From the NCBI GenBank assembly GCA_022661535.1, contig JAKULF010000017.1, forward strand, positions 434,001-498,000: a stretch of 64,000 nt of DNA. Direction: 5' to 3'. The position numbers and the translations under genes were made by a program. The notes beneath the pieces are model-generated. The model was not told the origin of the DNA. It saw only the letters and a program-made list of their open reading frames with translations, and did no database searches. Every line of letters begins with the position of its first letter. The stretch's first letter is position 1. This document shows, piece by piece, positions 1-11,591 of the stretch. The stretch is from Eutypa lata (taxonomy: Eukaryota; Ascomycota; Sordariomycetes; Xylariales; Diatrypaceae).

Positions 1-2
1 GC

Positions 3-1212
3 ACCCTTGGAAACCTCCTGCTCAAGTTATACGAATTTTCCTCGGGATACATTTACATCGACGGCGAGAGCCTGCAGACCTTCGACGACACGTGGGTGCG
101 GAACAACATCACGGTAGTGCAGCAGACCAGCGTCCTCTTCGACGATGCTTTCTTCATGAATGTCGCTCTAGGGCACCCGTCCAACCCATCTAAAGTACCC
201 GTGGAAGACGTCGTGGCGGCCTGTGACTTCGCCATGCTACAATCGACGGTATCGAATCTCCCCCACGGCCTCGCCACGCGCATAGGACCGCACGGACACG
301 ACCTCAGCGGCGGACAGAAGCAGCGCGTGGCGCTCGCCAGGGCCCGGTTGCGCAACACGCCCGTTCTGATCTTGGACGAGGTCACGAGCGATCTCGACCC
401 GCTGGCGCGAAACGAGATCATGGAGAAGATCCGCCACTGGCGCCGGGGCAGCACGACCATAATCATCACACACGACGTGGCGCAGATCCGGAATGGCGAC
501 CGCGTCTACGTCATGGATGACGGGTGCGTCGTGCAGCAGGGTCTGCGGGAACATCTGGCCGCGGACCATGATGACCCGTTTGCGCGGCTGGTGGCGCTGT
601 CTCCGACCCCGGCTCGGAAGACGAGAGCTGATGAGGGTTGGCTCACGGATGGTACTAGTGAAGATAGACATGAGCATGTCTTTGCGAGTATCATGGCAAA
701 TGGCTTTCTCAATTTCTCGAGACCTCTGAGTATTAAGTCCCAGCAGCACATTTGCTTATCAAGGGGTTGCTGCTCGATGAACGAGTCACAAAATCAGAGT
801 GTGCAGTCGTTCGGGAGTATCTCTGAAGCTAAAGCCCGTCTGCAGCATACGTTCTGTGAACAGCAACATCCCGCAATTCGAGCACACGACTCACCAGATG
901 GATTCGGGCTTACTTAGGAAGTTAAGCGAACCATTGATAGTGTGAGCAAGTTGGTAACAAGATGGATTAAAAACTTCATTGCAGATTCTAGCAGCAGGAA
1001 GTTCGATAGCCCGCAATCGGACAGCAAGATCGAATTACAACACATTGAAGAACACAGCGAGATAAACCATGGCTCTTCGACTCATACGAGCCATCATGGA
1101 CATCAGGACACTACTATTACTACTACTGCAACTAGAACTATCCACCATCCCTCCCACACCGGCGAACGGAACAAATCAAAGAAATCACCAGCCAAATCCA
1201 GAACTAGCAGAA

Positions 1213-1243
<31 letters not shown>

Positions 1244-3668
1244 CGAAGCAGAAACCATATCTCTAACAAAGATCTACGCGACGATCTGGCCGAGCCTCGC
1301 GCGCCGGGAACGTATATTCCTCATCCTCGGCCTCCTGATGTGTGTCCTCGTCGCAGCCTGCGTCCCCACCTTCTCCATCGTGTTCGCGAACCTGCTCGCA
1401 GCGCTATACCAGCCGGACGCCGACGCGCGCCTCGCCTCCGGCCGCAGGTGGTCACTGTACCTGCTGCTGGTCGCTATCGTCGGGTCCCTCGCCACCGCAG
1501 CCGGACACTACCTCCTGGATCGCGCGGGCCAGGCCTGGGTCGATGCCCTGCGCCTTCGCGCCTTCGGAGGCGTGCTGAGACAGCCCTTGGCGTGGTTTTC
1601 CACCCGCAGTCACCATAGTCACTACCAACACGATCACGACCATCACCACAGTCCCATTAGCCGCAGCCCCCTTCCGACGCAAGAACACGCTCATTCCGGT
1701 ACTCTCTACTGTAATTCCCGCTTCGACTCCAATTCCCACTCGCACTACCACCCGGCAACGCGGACGCCAAACTGCATAGTGCAAGCCTCGCTCCTCGACC
1801 GCCCCGCCGACGAAGTCCGCCAGCTCGTGAGCAAATTCGGCCCACCCCTCCTGATCGCGACCCTGGTCGCGGCGTCCTCGATCGGCTGGGCCTTAACCCT
1901 TTCCTGGCGCCTGACCCTCGTCGGTCTCGCAAGCGCGTCGTGCTTCGCCTCCGCGGCCGGCGCCCACGCCACCGCCGCGCAGAAGGCCGCCGCGCGCAGC
2001 GATGTCGCGGCCGCTGGAACGGGGGCCGTTGCGTGTGGGGCGCTGGCGCCTCTGTCGAGGTTGAAGGTCGTGCGCGCGCTGGTGCTGGAGCGGTTCTTTA
2101 TCCGGAGGTACGAGGGCTCCGCGAGGGGTACCTTCAAGGTGGGTGTCAAGGGGGCCGTGGAGACCGCGGCCCTGTTTGCTGTCTGGCAGGCTGCGGGCTG
2201 GTTCATGATGGCGGTTGCGTTTTGGTATGCGGGGGTCTTGCTGAGGGATTTCGGCGTATCTGATCTTGGCTATCATGATGATGATCGCCGCGGGGAAGGG
2301 GCTGCTGCGAACACTACTATGATTACGGCGGGCAGCGTGCTGCAGGTTGTGAACCTGCTCGTGCTGGGCCTGAGCGCCTCCTCGAATATGCTGCATTCGG
2401 TGCCGGGGGTCGCGGCTGCGAAGGCGGCTGCGGCGCAGTTGCTGTATTATGCGGAGTTGAAGGTTGATGGTGGGGAGCAGAAGGGTTTTGATGGCGGTGA
2501 TGGCAACCATGGTGGTGATGGTGATACGACCAGTAATACGCTTATCGTCAATCCTCTACCCATTCGCATGAACGGGTTGAGCTTCCGGTATCCTTCGAAC
2601 CCGACCGTCAAGGTACTGCGCGACATCACATTAAGCATCGAAGCCGGCACTTCGACCGCGATCGTCGGGCCTTCGGGCTGTGGGAAAAGCACGCTCATCT
2701 CGTTGCTTTTGGGACTCTACATGCCGGATCAATCAACTTCATCATCATCATCATCATCATCGCTATTACCCTCACCCAGAAACCGCAATGAGAACGATAG
2801 CAACACAACGCCAACGCCAACACCAACCACATCCAACTCCAACTCCAATTCCTCTGCTTCCTCTTCCCGCCCCCTCAAAACCACCTTCTATCCCATAACT
2901 CCACGACCACGACCACGACCGCGACGACAACGTCGACCACACCCATCACCGCCCCTAACATTCGCCAACATCTCCTCGCACAACATCGACCTCCCCTCCC
3001 TGCGCGCGCAGCAATCCTACGTACCCCAAGCCCCAATTCTCTTCCCCTGCTCCATCGGATCCAACATCCTCTACGGACTCCCGTCGTCCTCGCCGCTACG
3101 CACCGCGCGGAACCTAGTGCGCGCCGCCCGCGCCGCGGGGATCCACGATTACGTCTGTAGTCTGCCCGAGGGGTACCGGACGAAAGTCGGGGACGGAGGG
3201 GCGGTCGCCCTGAGTGGTGGGCAGGCCCAGCGGGTTTGCATCGCGAGGGCGCTGGCCAGACGGCCGAGGTTGTTGGTTTTGGATGAGCCGACTGGGGCGT
3301 TGGATAGGGGGGGTGGTGGGGGGGTGGCGAGGTTCCTGCGGGAGTTGGTGAATGGGGGAGGTGGTATTAGTGAGATGGGGGATGAGGGAGATGATGATAA
3401 TGATGGTGGTGATGGCGGTGATGGTGATGCTGATAGTGAACCTTATTGCGCGCTGGATGGTTATAGTCAGAGTAATAGTGATGGTGGAAGAAGCATGACG
3501 ACGACTATGGGTGCCGCGCCGGCTGTTGTTGTCGTCACGCATGACAGGGAATTGATGCGGGCGGCGGATCGCATTGTAGTCATGGATAAGGGACGCATTG
3601 TAGAGGTTGGTGGGTATAGAGAGTTGATCGCGAAACGGGGGAGGTTTGCTGAACTTGTCAGGGATTAA
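3..3668 (+). CDS. STE6-like ABC exporter (5'-partial)
   Basis: Full-length-type ABC transporter of the a-factor/peptide exporter class, cut by the window edge just after the first Walker A. NBD1 shows the signature LSGGQKQRVALARA, Walker B VLILDEVTSDLD and H-loop ITHD (to about 610). A linker follows, then a second membrane domain (about 1290-2450) and NBD2 with Walker A GPSGCGKST (about 2668), signature ALSGGQAQRVCIARALA, Walker B LLVLDEPTGALD and VVVVTHD. The tandem-NBD order fits STE6-type pumps that export lipidated pheromone or peptides. Oddities: an in-frame TAG at 915-917 in the linker, and long low-complexity inserts (Ser, His, Pro/Arg, Gly/Asp runs) in the second membrane domain and inside NBD2. 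The TAG is removed without frame loss if 817-990 (GTATCT...TTCTAG) is an intron, but I cannot prove that, so pseudogenisation is the alternative. The family call is firm; the substrate is inferred. Confidence 0.8.
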
Positions 3669-4404
3669 CTAAGATAAAGAGGGTTTGAATTTGGCGGATG
3701 TCTGGATTATTTCTTTTGGGCTTGCTGGCTGGCTAGCTGGCTGTATATAGTAGAGACGTCGTGGGCTTGAGCTGTTTAAATACCCTGTACAGTACCTCAT
3801 ATAATGGATGGTCGAATCTTCGCTGTCTATTCAATAAAGACCGTAGCTCTCGTAAGGGCTTGACTATACATCGATGTTGTGATAATGATTCAAGTCAGTT
3901 AGTTGGGCCACTGAAATTATGTACTTCTCTGAATAAGTCAATCCCACTAGTGTTCAAGTACCAATATACAAGCTCGTCCTATGCCTCTACGATTACTAAA
4001 AACAAACATCAAAGGTCACTTCGGTGTTGTTGGATATTGATACATGTTTTTCAAAGATATTAGACGGCAGAAATATATCTAGATATCATATACGTTTGAA
4101 CGTAGAACGTAGAAGAAGATGTACTATACTTAAGAAGCTAACAAATATATTACATCTGATATCATGACCGTAACCTCAAACTCCCTATTCTGCATGACGG
4201 CATTTCCAATTTACGCCATAATCAGACCCATCAAGCTATTGTTGGTTGGTGGTACATACTGTCATCGACTAATGGTACCAGCCACTCCCACCAAACGCCT
4301 CGAAACGCCGTTGTCCTTGTCCAAAAATACCCAAACATGTCTTGTGTCGTTACAGTAGCCTTGTATAATGTTCTCGTCGAACAGGCTATCACTTATAAAA
4401 GATC
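3669..4404. other. intergenic, no gene seen
   Basis: AT-leaning sequence between the 3' end of the ABC exporter and the 3' end of the minus-strand small gene, so the two genes converge here. Short open frames occur but have no splice context or recognisable protein character. No RNA gene was recognised. Confidence 0.5.
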
Positions 4405-4942
4405 TCAATGCTCCCTTGCTCTTTTCATGGCTTCCTGAAACCTCACATTGGCGGGTGTAGGTGGGTGCGCCGAGGCTCTGGAGGTAGATCCGATCTTCAT
4501 CAGATTCGTGCTGTCACCATAGGCGTAGTCCATGGCATCGAACGTAGCAGCCCCATCGCGGGCAAGGATTGTCTCACCCCTTGAGGCAAGTCGGGAGCCA
4601 ACGTAGTAGGTTGCTGTATTATCATAAGAATAGTTCGTTAGTGTGTTTTTCTTAAAGGGTAGCAGGTTGGTTTCGTATTAGACGACAGAGATGGCTTGAA
4701 GATAGATTGATATAAAGCTGAAGATGACCGAAAAAGACTAACCTAGTCCTGCGGCAGCGATGACTGGTACCGTTCTGTTGAGGGTGGCATTAGCATTCCT
4801 ATTACCCGAATAGAAGGACGACTGGTAGTAGTGTTTACCTTGCTGATCGAGGTAAGCCCCTCGACGTACTTCTCGCTGCCCGGGAAACCTCAGGGGGAAA
4901 GTCGAATTGAGGGAGGGCAAGGCCGTATGAGTTAGTCGTCAT
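4405..4942 (-). CDS. small conserved-looking protein, about 120 aa, function unknown
   Basis: Three-exon model: 4942-4889, 4842-4743 and 4613-4405. The 46-nt first intron (GT..CAG) and the 129-nt second intron (GTTAGT..ATACAG) keep one frame of 121 codons ending in TGA. The joined frame has a middle segment with HYYQSSFYSGNRNANATLNR, a short hydrophobic stretch (VPVIAAAGLATYYVG) that could be one membrane span, and a charged C-terminus (QEAMKRAREH). The clean phase match across both introns is the main support. The first intron has a weak donor, so the N-terminus is the least certain part. A small single-span, possibly mitochondrial protein is conceivable, but I do not recognise the family. 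Confidence 0.5.
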
Positions 4943-6566
4943 GGTGTTTCGTTTCGGTAGTAATTCTTAATTGATGTCTAGGTGGTTTGCTTGATATCGT
5001 GGTGTCTTGCAGTTAGAACAACTGGTCTTTAATAATATGTATGCAGTTGATCCTTCAATACACTCTTAGCGCTAGTTCTTCTTGTGGTAGATGTTATTGA
5101 AGATGATGAACCCTGTTTATAGTATACACTAAAAGTTAAGATGCTGCCTTGAATCCTTCCCGGACGAAAGCTTGTATTATATATATGTATAATTACATGA
5201 AACTAGTAGTTGCACATGTCCATTTCTCGAAACAATCCCCGCGCAAACAGTCCGGCATGCATTCGAATGAGGGGTGGTTCACGAAGAGTTTCAGGGTCGA
5301 TGTGTTCGACAGTGGAATGATATCGCTCGGGTGCGGCAGGTCCTCATCGCACGATATCCAGATCGTGGGGTGATCGATGGGTCGGTGGAGACACAGATGT
5401 TGTCTACCCCGATATGAGCCATTACACCCTCTCTAATTGGACGGGACGGGGAGCTTGGAGGGGCATGTAACCTCTATGTATGTAGATGTGTTGCATATGA
5501 AGTTTCCACTTTCAATCGGCCGATATCATATGGTTTTTATATGCGAGCACCCGCGACGGGTTTGAACGGGCTCTCCCCCAAAGACCAAATGTCTCTGTTC
5601 CGCACTGAACCGCCCGCGCTACCCCTCTACAAATCCATTATAGCTGTGTGCGACTTTCGATACCTCGGCACATCGAACGTCATCTACGTAGATATGCGTA
5701 TATACGACGTGGGCAATAGTTAAATAGTCTTTGCATTGAGGCGGGGAGACTTAACCGAGCCCGTCCGTCTGCCAAGGATGTACATTCCCAGTTCATAAGA
5801 GCTGGTAATATATTATTCCGCGACCATACGTCACACGCTGTGTAGAATAAAATCCTAACTACATAGCGAATTAATTCTCTTTAGAGAACTTGATACATAT
5901 GCTGCTGACTAATGCTGTGGTAAGGATAATAGTCTCAAGATTGTTGGATTAGGGGTAGTATTAGGAACTGTGACCGGATAGACATCTATGATCCATCAAC
6001 ACAGACTCACATACTTAAATGTCTACTATAGATCATATGTTGAGTCTATGGAACCTTATATACGTAGGATACTTGATGGACATGAACTCCCTTTAAAGCT
6101 ACGTCGGTAGATAGACCGATCATCACTAAACCCGAATGGTTTAAGTAAAAATGAAGGTCCGCATGTCCACTACTGAAGCAACAGAATAAATCTTCGTATG
6201 CCAATACTGTCGATACTTATACGGTATATGGCATGAAAAGGAAGCAAAAGTTAAAAAAATGAAAAAAGTAGAAAGAGCTCGCATTAAAGTCTCATGTACT
6301 ATGTTACCTACTTGGACTAACATGGCCTCGACTATCAAGGGTTTAGGTATGGCGTCCTAGTAGTGTGCCTTAAAGTTGACATCATGGTCGCTTTTAGAGA
6401 TGATATCAGGATGGGATGATTCATGCAATTTTCACCATTTATCAAGGGTTCTTGTTCGACTATCTTGACTACCTAGGAGATCTGGTTGATCAACAGCGCT
6501 GGCAATATTTGTTCTTGACTCTAGAGCACCATTAGCACCAATCTACTCAAGCTAGGCTATTGTAAC
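4943..6566. other. intergenic, no gene seen
   Basis: About 1.6 kb between the start of the small minus-strand gene and the 3' end of the AA9 gene. It is AT-leaning, and short open frames are present on both strands. None shows a signal peptide, domain motif or splice-linked extension. Nothing further is supported. Confidence 0.5.
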
Positions 6567-7536
6567 TTACTCTCCCCAAACCGGAGGTCCCGGCACCTTG
6601 TAACTCTGTTTAACTATAGTTAGAATTGAATTCCTGACGAGACATAGTACGTATCTTACCGTCGTATTCTTTAGTTCATCGGAGTAGATGTCGATGTTGA
6701 TCGAAGGATCTATTCCAGTTAGGTTTCTCTCCCTCATGACACAGCCTCCAAACACTCACCGTCTGCCTCGTAGGCGCCAGGGAACCTGGCATAGTATTCC
6801 TCTGGAGGTACAGCTGAACCCGTGCCGGTAATGTTCAGGTGAGCACACTCTGGATAGAACTGGGGATCTAAAATGCTGATATTAGTCCTTTCGATAGACT
6901 TGGTGGGAGTCTCAAGGTTGCCATACTGTTTGCGACGTGGATACTCATGATCTCATGCCTCACGACATATAAGCCAGGCTTGATTGTGCTTGGTATCGTC
7001 ACAGGCCATAGATCAGGCGAACCATCCCAATTCTGGAACTGCTTCTGATACCACATCCCCCCCTCCAAGTTGCCCTCGAGGAGACCTGCCTCCCAAATCT
7101 TGAAGAAATCGAGCTGGTTCACGTCGGCATCTTCACAGGGTCCATCACACTCGGCCAGCCAGACTGACATAGGTCCGACAGGGTGTAACCAGTACCAGTA
7201 AACGGCGGCGAGCTCTTGTCCTGCTTCGATAGGAATGTATGACGACGCCGGCGTCCCTGGGTCGTTGCAGGCTAACCCGGTCTCGTTGACGAAGAATATC
7301 GGGTCGATGCTATCCCAGACTCTCTGCACCATCCAGTCCTGTCCCACCTGTTCTTCTTTAGGTTCGTCGGGGTCATAGCTACACGCGAATTAGCATCTCG
7401 TTCATACGCCATGTCAGACATTGGTAGCTTACCCTCTGTACCAAGTGTCACCGACTGTGTAATTGGCCAGACCGCCATGGGCACTGGTGAAACTGACCAA
7501 GGAAGTCCACGCGATGAAGGCAAGTGCTACAGCCAT
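6567..7536 (-). CDS. AA9 lytic polysaccharide monooxygenase (secreted)
   Basis: Copper-dependent oxidative cleavage of cellulose or hemicellulose outside the cell. Five exons (7536-7433, 7378-6927, 6867-6760, 6709-6660, 6605-6567) with canonical GT..AG introns of 50-59 nt give exactly 251 codons. An 18-20 residue signal peptide (MAVALAFIAWTSLVSFTSA) ends just before HGGLANYTVGD, so the mature chain would begin with the His1 of the copper brace. The second brace His lies in YWLHPVGPMSVWLAE. The axial region RHEIMSIHVAN...QFYPEC carries the conserved His/Gln and the Tyr. The chain ends PGPPVWGE, typical of an AA9 catalytic domain without CBM1 or a long tail. About 250 aa is normal for the family. 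It is divergent from the CE15 esterase gene. Regioselectivity and substrate cannot be read from the sequence. Confidence 0.93.
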
Positions 7537-8595
7537 CTTAACCACACGATACCGTCTTCTCAGAAAGTGCTAGATTTCGACTATTCGAGTCTGGACTACC
7601 TCGAGCATAACCGCCAGCGTGAATCTGGATGCTTACGACCAAGGCTCGCTTCATATGCCAAGCATCGAGGCGAATCAATCCGGGGCGGATGATAAAAAGG
7701 AAGCAGGTACTCGAAGCGCACGTATAGTATCTAGCAACTCCATCTTCGAGGCGTACCCCCTTTGTGTGTGCGTGTGTGAAACATTGCGGGTCTTTATTTC
7801 CTTAACTAGTAATTCGGAGAATAGCTTATAGTGCGGTCGAATGGGATCCCCAGTTACTGTCGGCTATTTATGGTTCTAGGTGCCCATAGTAAGCGTTCGG
7901 CACTTGGGCTAATGACTGGTGTAGGATACCGGCTAGCAGGCCAGCAGAAGTCTTAATAGATCGATACGGTTTTCGCCTGTATGCGATGGCGCTGTAGGGC
8001 TTTCTTTCTAGGGCCACGTGCCGCATATTCAGAGTAGCCTTTTGTTATATTAACGAATAACATCATTGCCTAAGCTAGAAGCTACTTTGTAGGGAGTGTA
8101 TGGACAAGTTTTCTCGTCCCCATGTTGCTTTGAATACTTGCCAGACCATCTTCTCGCCCCAGTGGTGGGTTAGAGACCTGCCAAGGAACCTGGGGGATTC
8201 AGGGGTATATTTGCCGGACCCATAGACGCCACCCCCCCACGTACTGTAATTACCCCCATCCCAAGTAAGTACCTTCTCAGGGCCTCAGTAACAATACGAT
8301 GTCACGAAAACGTAACTTATACCTATTCAATCACTTGTCATGAGCATGGTAGTCAGCTTGTGACCCTGCTTCGATGATGATTCACACTTCAGAAACTTGA
8401 CTTCTAGGCATTCCGTCTTCAAAAACAGACCTACGCTATAACTATGAAGCGAAGAACAGATCACTAGTCGAACGACAAATCGTCACAATTCCCCGCACAA
8501 ACAGGGGTTGTGCACCACATATCCCCAAGCAGCCTTTGGAGTCCTCATATTAATAACAGGCTCGACTATAAGGTACCGGAACGTCGACCTCAACA

Positions 8596-8610
8596 TTAGC
8601 CGTATTAGCC
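8596..8610 (-). promoter_or_regulatory. tandem GGCTAA boxes (candidate XlnR/Xyr1 site)
   Basis: On the minus strand the sequence reads GGCTAATACGGCTAA: two GGCTAA cores separated by 3 bp, about 400 bp upstream of the CE15 ATG. XlnR/Xyr1-type Zn2Cys6 activators bind GGCTAA-like cores. Such short motifs also arise by chance, so this is only a candidate. Confidence 0.35.
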
Positions 8611-8887
8611 TATCTCACACCCAATTACGGAGCAGGTGATGTAACCTCACATCACGTAATGAAGGCGCGTGTAAAGTGCCAAGAATACCCATATTGGGGC
8701 GCTTGTTCTGGGCCAGACAGAGAAACCCAGCTTCGTGGATGGCTATTGGTTGGACAACGCCTTCATTTTTGGGACGAAAGGGCGAGTGATGTCGTAAATA
8801 GCAACCAAGGCAGAATACGACGAGCGGAACATAAAAGGACGATCCGGGATGTGGCTAATCTAGTTCCGTCGGTCTGGATGGGGCACT

Positions 8888-8894
8888 TATAAAA
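8888..8894 (+). promoter_or_regulatory. TATA box of the CE15 gene
   Basis: TATAAAA about 110 bp upstream of the CE15 ATG at 9006, followed by a pyrimidine-rich stretch. The position suits a highly inducible fungal secreted-enzyme gene. Confidence 0.5.
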
Positions 8895-9005
8895 CCGCCT
8901 TGCCCGCTCCATGGCTTGCGTGATCCACGATCGTCAACTGCTCGCCTCTTTGTCATAGCCGTTCCTCGAAATCTAACATAGTGTTTGTCGTCACGTCACG
9001 TCACC

Positions 9006-10193
9006 ATGGCTCGTCGTCTGGCTACCGCGCTCCTTGTGGGCGCTACGGCCTCCGCCCTTCCCTTCGGCGAGATCTACTCGCGCCAGAACAGCAGCGACTG
9101 CGCTGTCCAGGACTCGTACGCAGCCGTAGACAACGCGAAGCTGCCCGACCCCTTCACGTTCTACGACGGCACCCCGGTCACCACCAAGGAGGAGTTTACC
9201 TGCCGCCAGGCTGAGATCAGCAAGATCCTGCAGCAGTACGAGCTCGGCGACTACCCTCCCCCGCCGGACTCGATCCAGGCTACGCTGTCGGGCACCTCGC
9301 TATCGATCGCCATCACCGTCGGAAGCAAGTCGGCGACGATCAGCGCCTCGTTCCGCAAGCCTGGCACCAGCCCCGGCCCCGCTGTCATCGGCATTGGCGG
9401 TTCGTCCCTGCCGATCCCGAGCACCATCGGCAGCATCACCTTCCCCAACGACGCGTTCGCGGCGCAGAACGGTGGAGGTTCGCGTGGTCAGGGTGCCTTC
9501 TACACCCTCTTCGGCAACACGCACTCGGCTGGTGCGTTGACCGCCTGGGCCTGGGGTGTCGACCGTGTCGTCGACGGTCTCGAGCAGCTCGGCGCCGCGA
9601 CCACTGGCATCGATGTCACCAAGCTGGGTGTGACGGGTTGCTCCCGTAACGGCAAGGGCGCTTTTGTCGTCGGCGCGCTCGTCGACCGCATTGCCTTGAC
9701 TCTGCCCCAGGAGTCCGGCTCCGGTGGTGCGGCCTGCTGGCGTATCTCCGACTCGGAGGAGGGCAAGGGCAAGAACATCCAGACGGCCCACCAGATCGTC
9801 ACCGAGAACGTCTGGTTCAGCCCGCGGTTCAACGACTTTGTCCAGGCGACCAACACGCTCCCCGCCGACCACCATCTCCTGGCTGCTCTGGTTGCTCCCC
9901 GTGGTCTCCTGCCCCTCGAGAACGACATCGACTGGCTCGGCCCCGTCAGCACGACTGGTTGCATGCAGGCTGGTCAGCTCGTCTACCAGGCTCTTGGTGT
10001 GCCCACCAACATGGGTTACTCTCTCCTCGGTGGACACAGCCATTGCCAGTTCCCGAGCTCTCAGCAGTCTTACCTCACCGCTTACATCGACTACTTCCTT
10101 AACGGTGGCACCACCGTACCGCCGAAGGTTAGCGAGGGTCCTAGCGTTCCCCAGGCTGACTGGGTTGACTGGGAGATTCCCACCCTCGCTTAG
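9006..10193 (+). CDS. CE15 4-O-methyl-glucuronoyl methylesterase (glucuronoyl esterase)
   Basis: Secreted serine esterase that cleaves ester links between glucuronoxylan and lignin. Single exon of 395 aa. I prefer ATG 9006 (context CACCATGGC) over an in-frame ATG-proximal start at 8985 because it puts a signal peptide (MARRLATALLVGATASALP) right at the N-terminus. The CE15 core follows. FTCRQAEISKILQQYELGDYP is the N-terminal block. The nucleophile motif is GCSRNGKGA. The acidic residue is in LPQESGSGG and the catalytic His is in GGHSHCQF. No CBM1 is seen. GC-rich coding sequence with strong third-position C/G bias suggests high expression. It is divergent from the AA9 gene and probably co-regulated with it. 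Length and motifs match the Cip2-like family. Confidence 0.93.
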   Translation: MARRLATALLVGATASALPFGEIYSRQNSSDCAVQDSYAAVDNAKLPDPFTFYDGTPVTTKEEFTCRQAEISKILQQYELGDYPPPPDSIQATLSGTSLSIAITVGSKSATISASFRKPGTSPGPAVIGIGGSSLPIPSTIGSITFPNDAFAAQNGGGSRGQGAFYTLFGNTHSAGALTAWAWGVDRVVDGLEQLGAATTGIDVTKLGVTGCSRNGKGAFVVGALVDRIALTLPQESGSGGAACWRISDSEEGKGKNIQTAHQIVTENVWFSPRFNDFVQATNTLPADHHLLAALVAPRGLLPLENDIDWLGPVSTTGCMQAGQLVYQALGVPTNMGYSLLGGHSHCQFPSSQQSYLTAYIDYFLNGGTTVPPKVSEGPSVPQADWVDWEIPTLA

Positions 10194-10575
10194 ATGATGT
10201 TATAACAGGTGTCGTCCAAGTCAATATAGGGGTCCGTGTTAAGTGTACATAGTTCAGACTTTCTCATTCTGTCAATACCAAAAATAACATCCTCCTTGCG
10301 TCAAACGGGAGATTGTACATAGATAATGAATGAACGTATCCCCGTATTAGATGCCTTCTGGATTGACTGTGATGATGCAGGCTTCTAACATGCGATATGG
10401 TGCTTCGGTGACGAGAGTAGGAAAGGTCAAGCTAGGAAATTCAACGTTGAATAAATATGAGATCAGGATAGTCGGTCATAACTTCATCGTATACTTGAAT
10501 AATAATCATCATCAATACTATATAACTCATATTCCCGCTACATTCTTCATTATGAGGACTAACCAGATAGCCTGA

Positions 10576-11591
10576 TTAGGTCTTCAGCCATGCCTTGATG
10601 GTATCCTCCAGAGACTCGTCCTTGAGACCAAGTAACGCATTTCCGCTCACATTTCCGCGACCAGCGCCATCTTTATAGATGCGCTCCCTCAGGAGGTTGC
10701 TGAAACCACTGAAATCCCCCTTGCTAATCTTGTCCGCTCCAATCTTCCCTTCCTCCGCAGCGCTAGCTTTCTGAACGTTCCACTTCTCACCGGTCTCCTT
10801 CTCTACGATTTCGAGGACCTGATTCTGTGTGAAGACAGGCGAGCCAATATCCAAGTACTTGTTGGCCGTCTTCTCCTCGTTAGCCAGGACAGCCGCGACT
10901 GCCTTGCCTATGAACGACAAGTTAGAGGCTTGGACCAGCTCGTTTCCTGAGTCGTAGATAGTTGCAGACTTTGTCTCCTTGTTCACCCCGATCGAGCCAT
11001 GTTTGAGCCCCTTTTATGAATTATTAGCTTTCATAGGACAAACTTCGCATTACAGCGCTGGCTGATTTTTCTTACCCAATCGAAAAAGAGACCGGACGAA
11101 ATACCCGTCCAGGTAAATCCCGGATTGGCCTTGGATTTCTCGTCCAGATAGTCCACGGTCTTGACTTTGCCTTGAAGGACCTTTCCGATCACAGTGCCTT
11201 CGACGGTTCTTGTGTTGACTCCAAACTCGGAAGGGATGAAGCGCTTCACTCCAGCTTCGACAGCTGCATCAATCAAGGGATTCTGGCTTCCGACTGCTAC
11301 AGTTGCAATGGCAGAGACTACAGCCTCCTGGCCCTCGAGAGCCGCCTTGAGCGATTCCACCGATGCATAATCGACCTTCTTCACGACCACCTCTGCAGGG
11401 AACGTGGCTGTGGAGTCCTGGCGACTAAACACCGTTACCTTATAGCCAGCTTTCAGAAGCTCGTCGACAGTGGCCTTCCCGACGTTTCCGGACCCCTAAT
11501 ATAACCGAGGTTAGCCAACAGGCCGCGGTGGAGACGGTAATTATATTATATGTGCACTCACCCCAACGACCACAACGTTCTTGATCGCCAT
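10576..11591 (-). CDS. NmrA-like / isoflavone reductase-like NAD(P)-binding oxidoreductase
   Basis: Three exons (11591-11562, 11495-11076, 11010-10576) give 294 aa. The N-terminal Rossmann motif is VVVGGSGNVGKATVDELL, split by intron 1 right at the glycine-rich loop. A VTVFSR nucleotide-binding strand follows, then VDYASVESLKAALEGQEAVVSAI and AGVKRFIPSEFGVNT, all typical of the NmrA/isoflavone-reductase (PCBER-like) subgroup of atypical SDRs. The C-terminal half has YLDIGSPVFTQNQVLEIVEKETGEKW, the usual substrate-domain pattern. Proteins of this kind are cytosolic redox enzymes or redox sensors, often of unknown substrate. The gene lies between the CE15 gene and a gene-poor stretch leading to the first RIP block. 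The fold call is firm; the specific reaction cannot be given. Confidence 0.88.

Larger units (their letters stand above)
7537..9005. promoter_or_regulatory. shared divergent promoter region between AA9 and CE15 genes
   Basis: The AA9 gene reads left and the CE15 gene reads right from this 1.47-kb non-coding stretch. Several GGCTAA elements occur: 7908 region, 8596-8610 on the minus strand as two copies 3 bp apart, and 8853-8858. GGCTAA is the core recognised by XlnR/Xyr1-type regulators of plant cell wall degradation. A shared regulatory region is inferred from gene orientation and these motifs. Confidence 0.45.

Noticed and set aside
8659..8892. 77-codon frame upstream of the CE15 gene
   Set aside because: Overlaps the promoter with TATA box and GGCTAA cores; no protein features.
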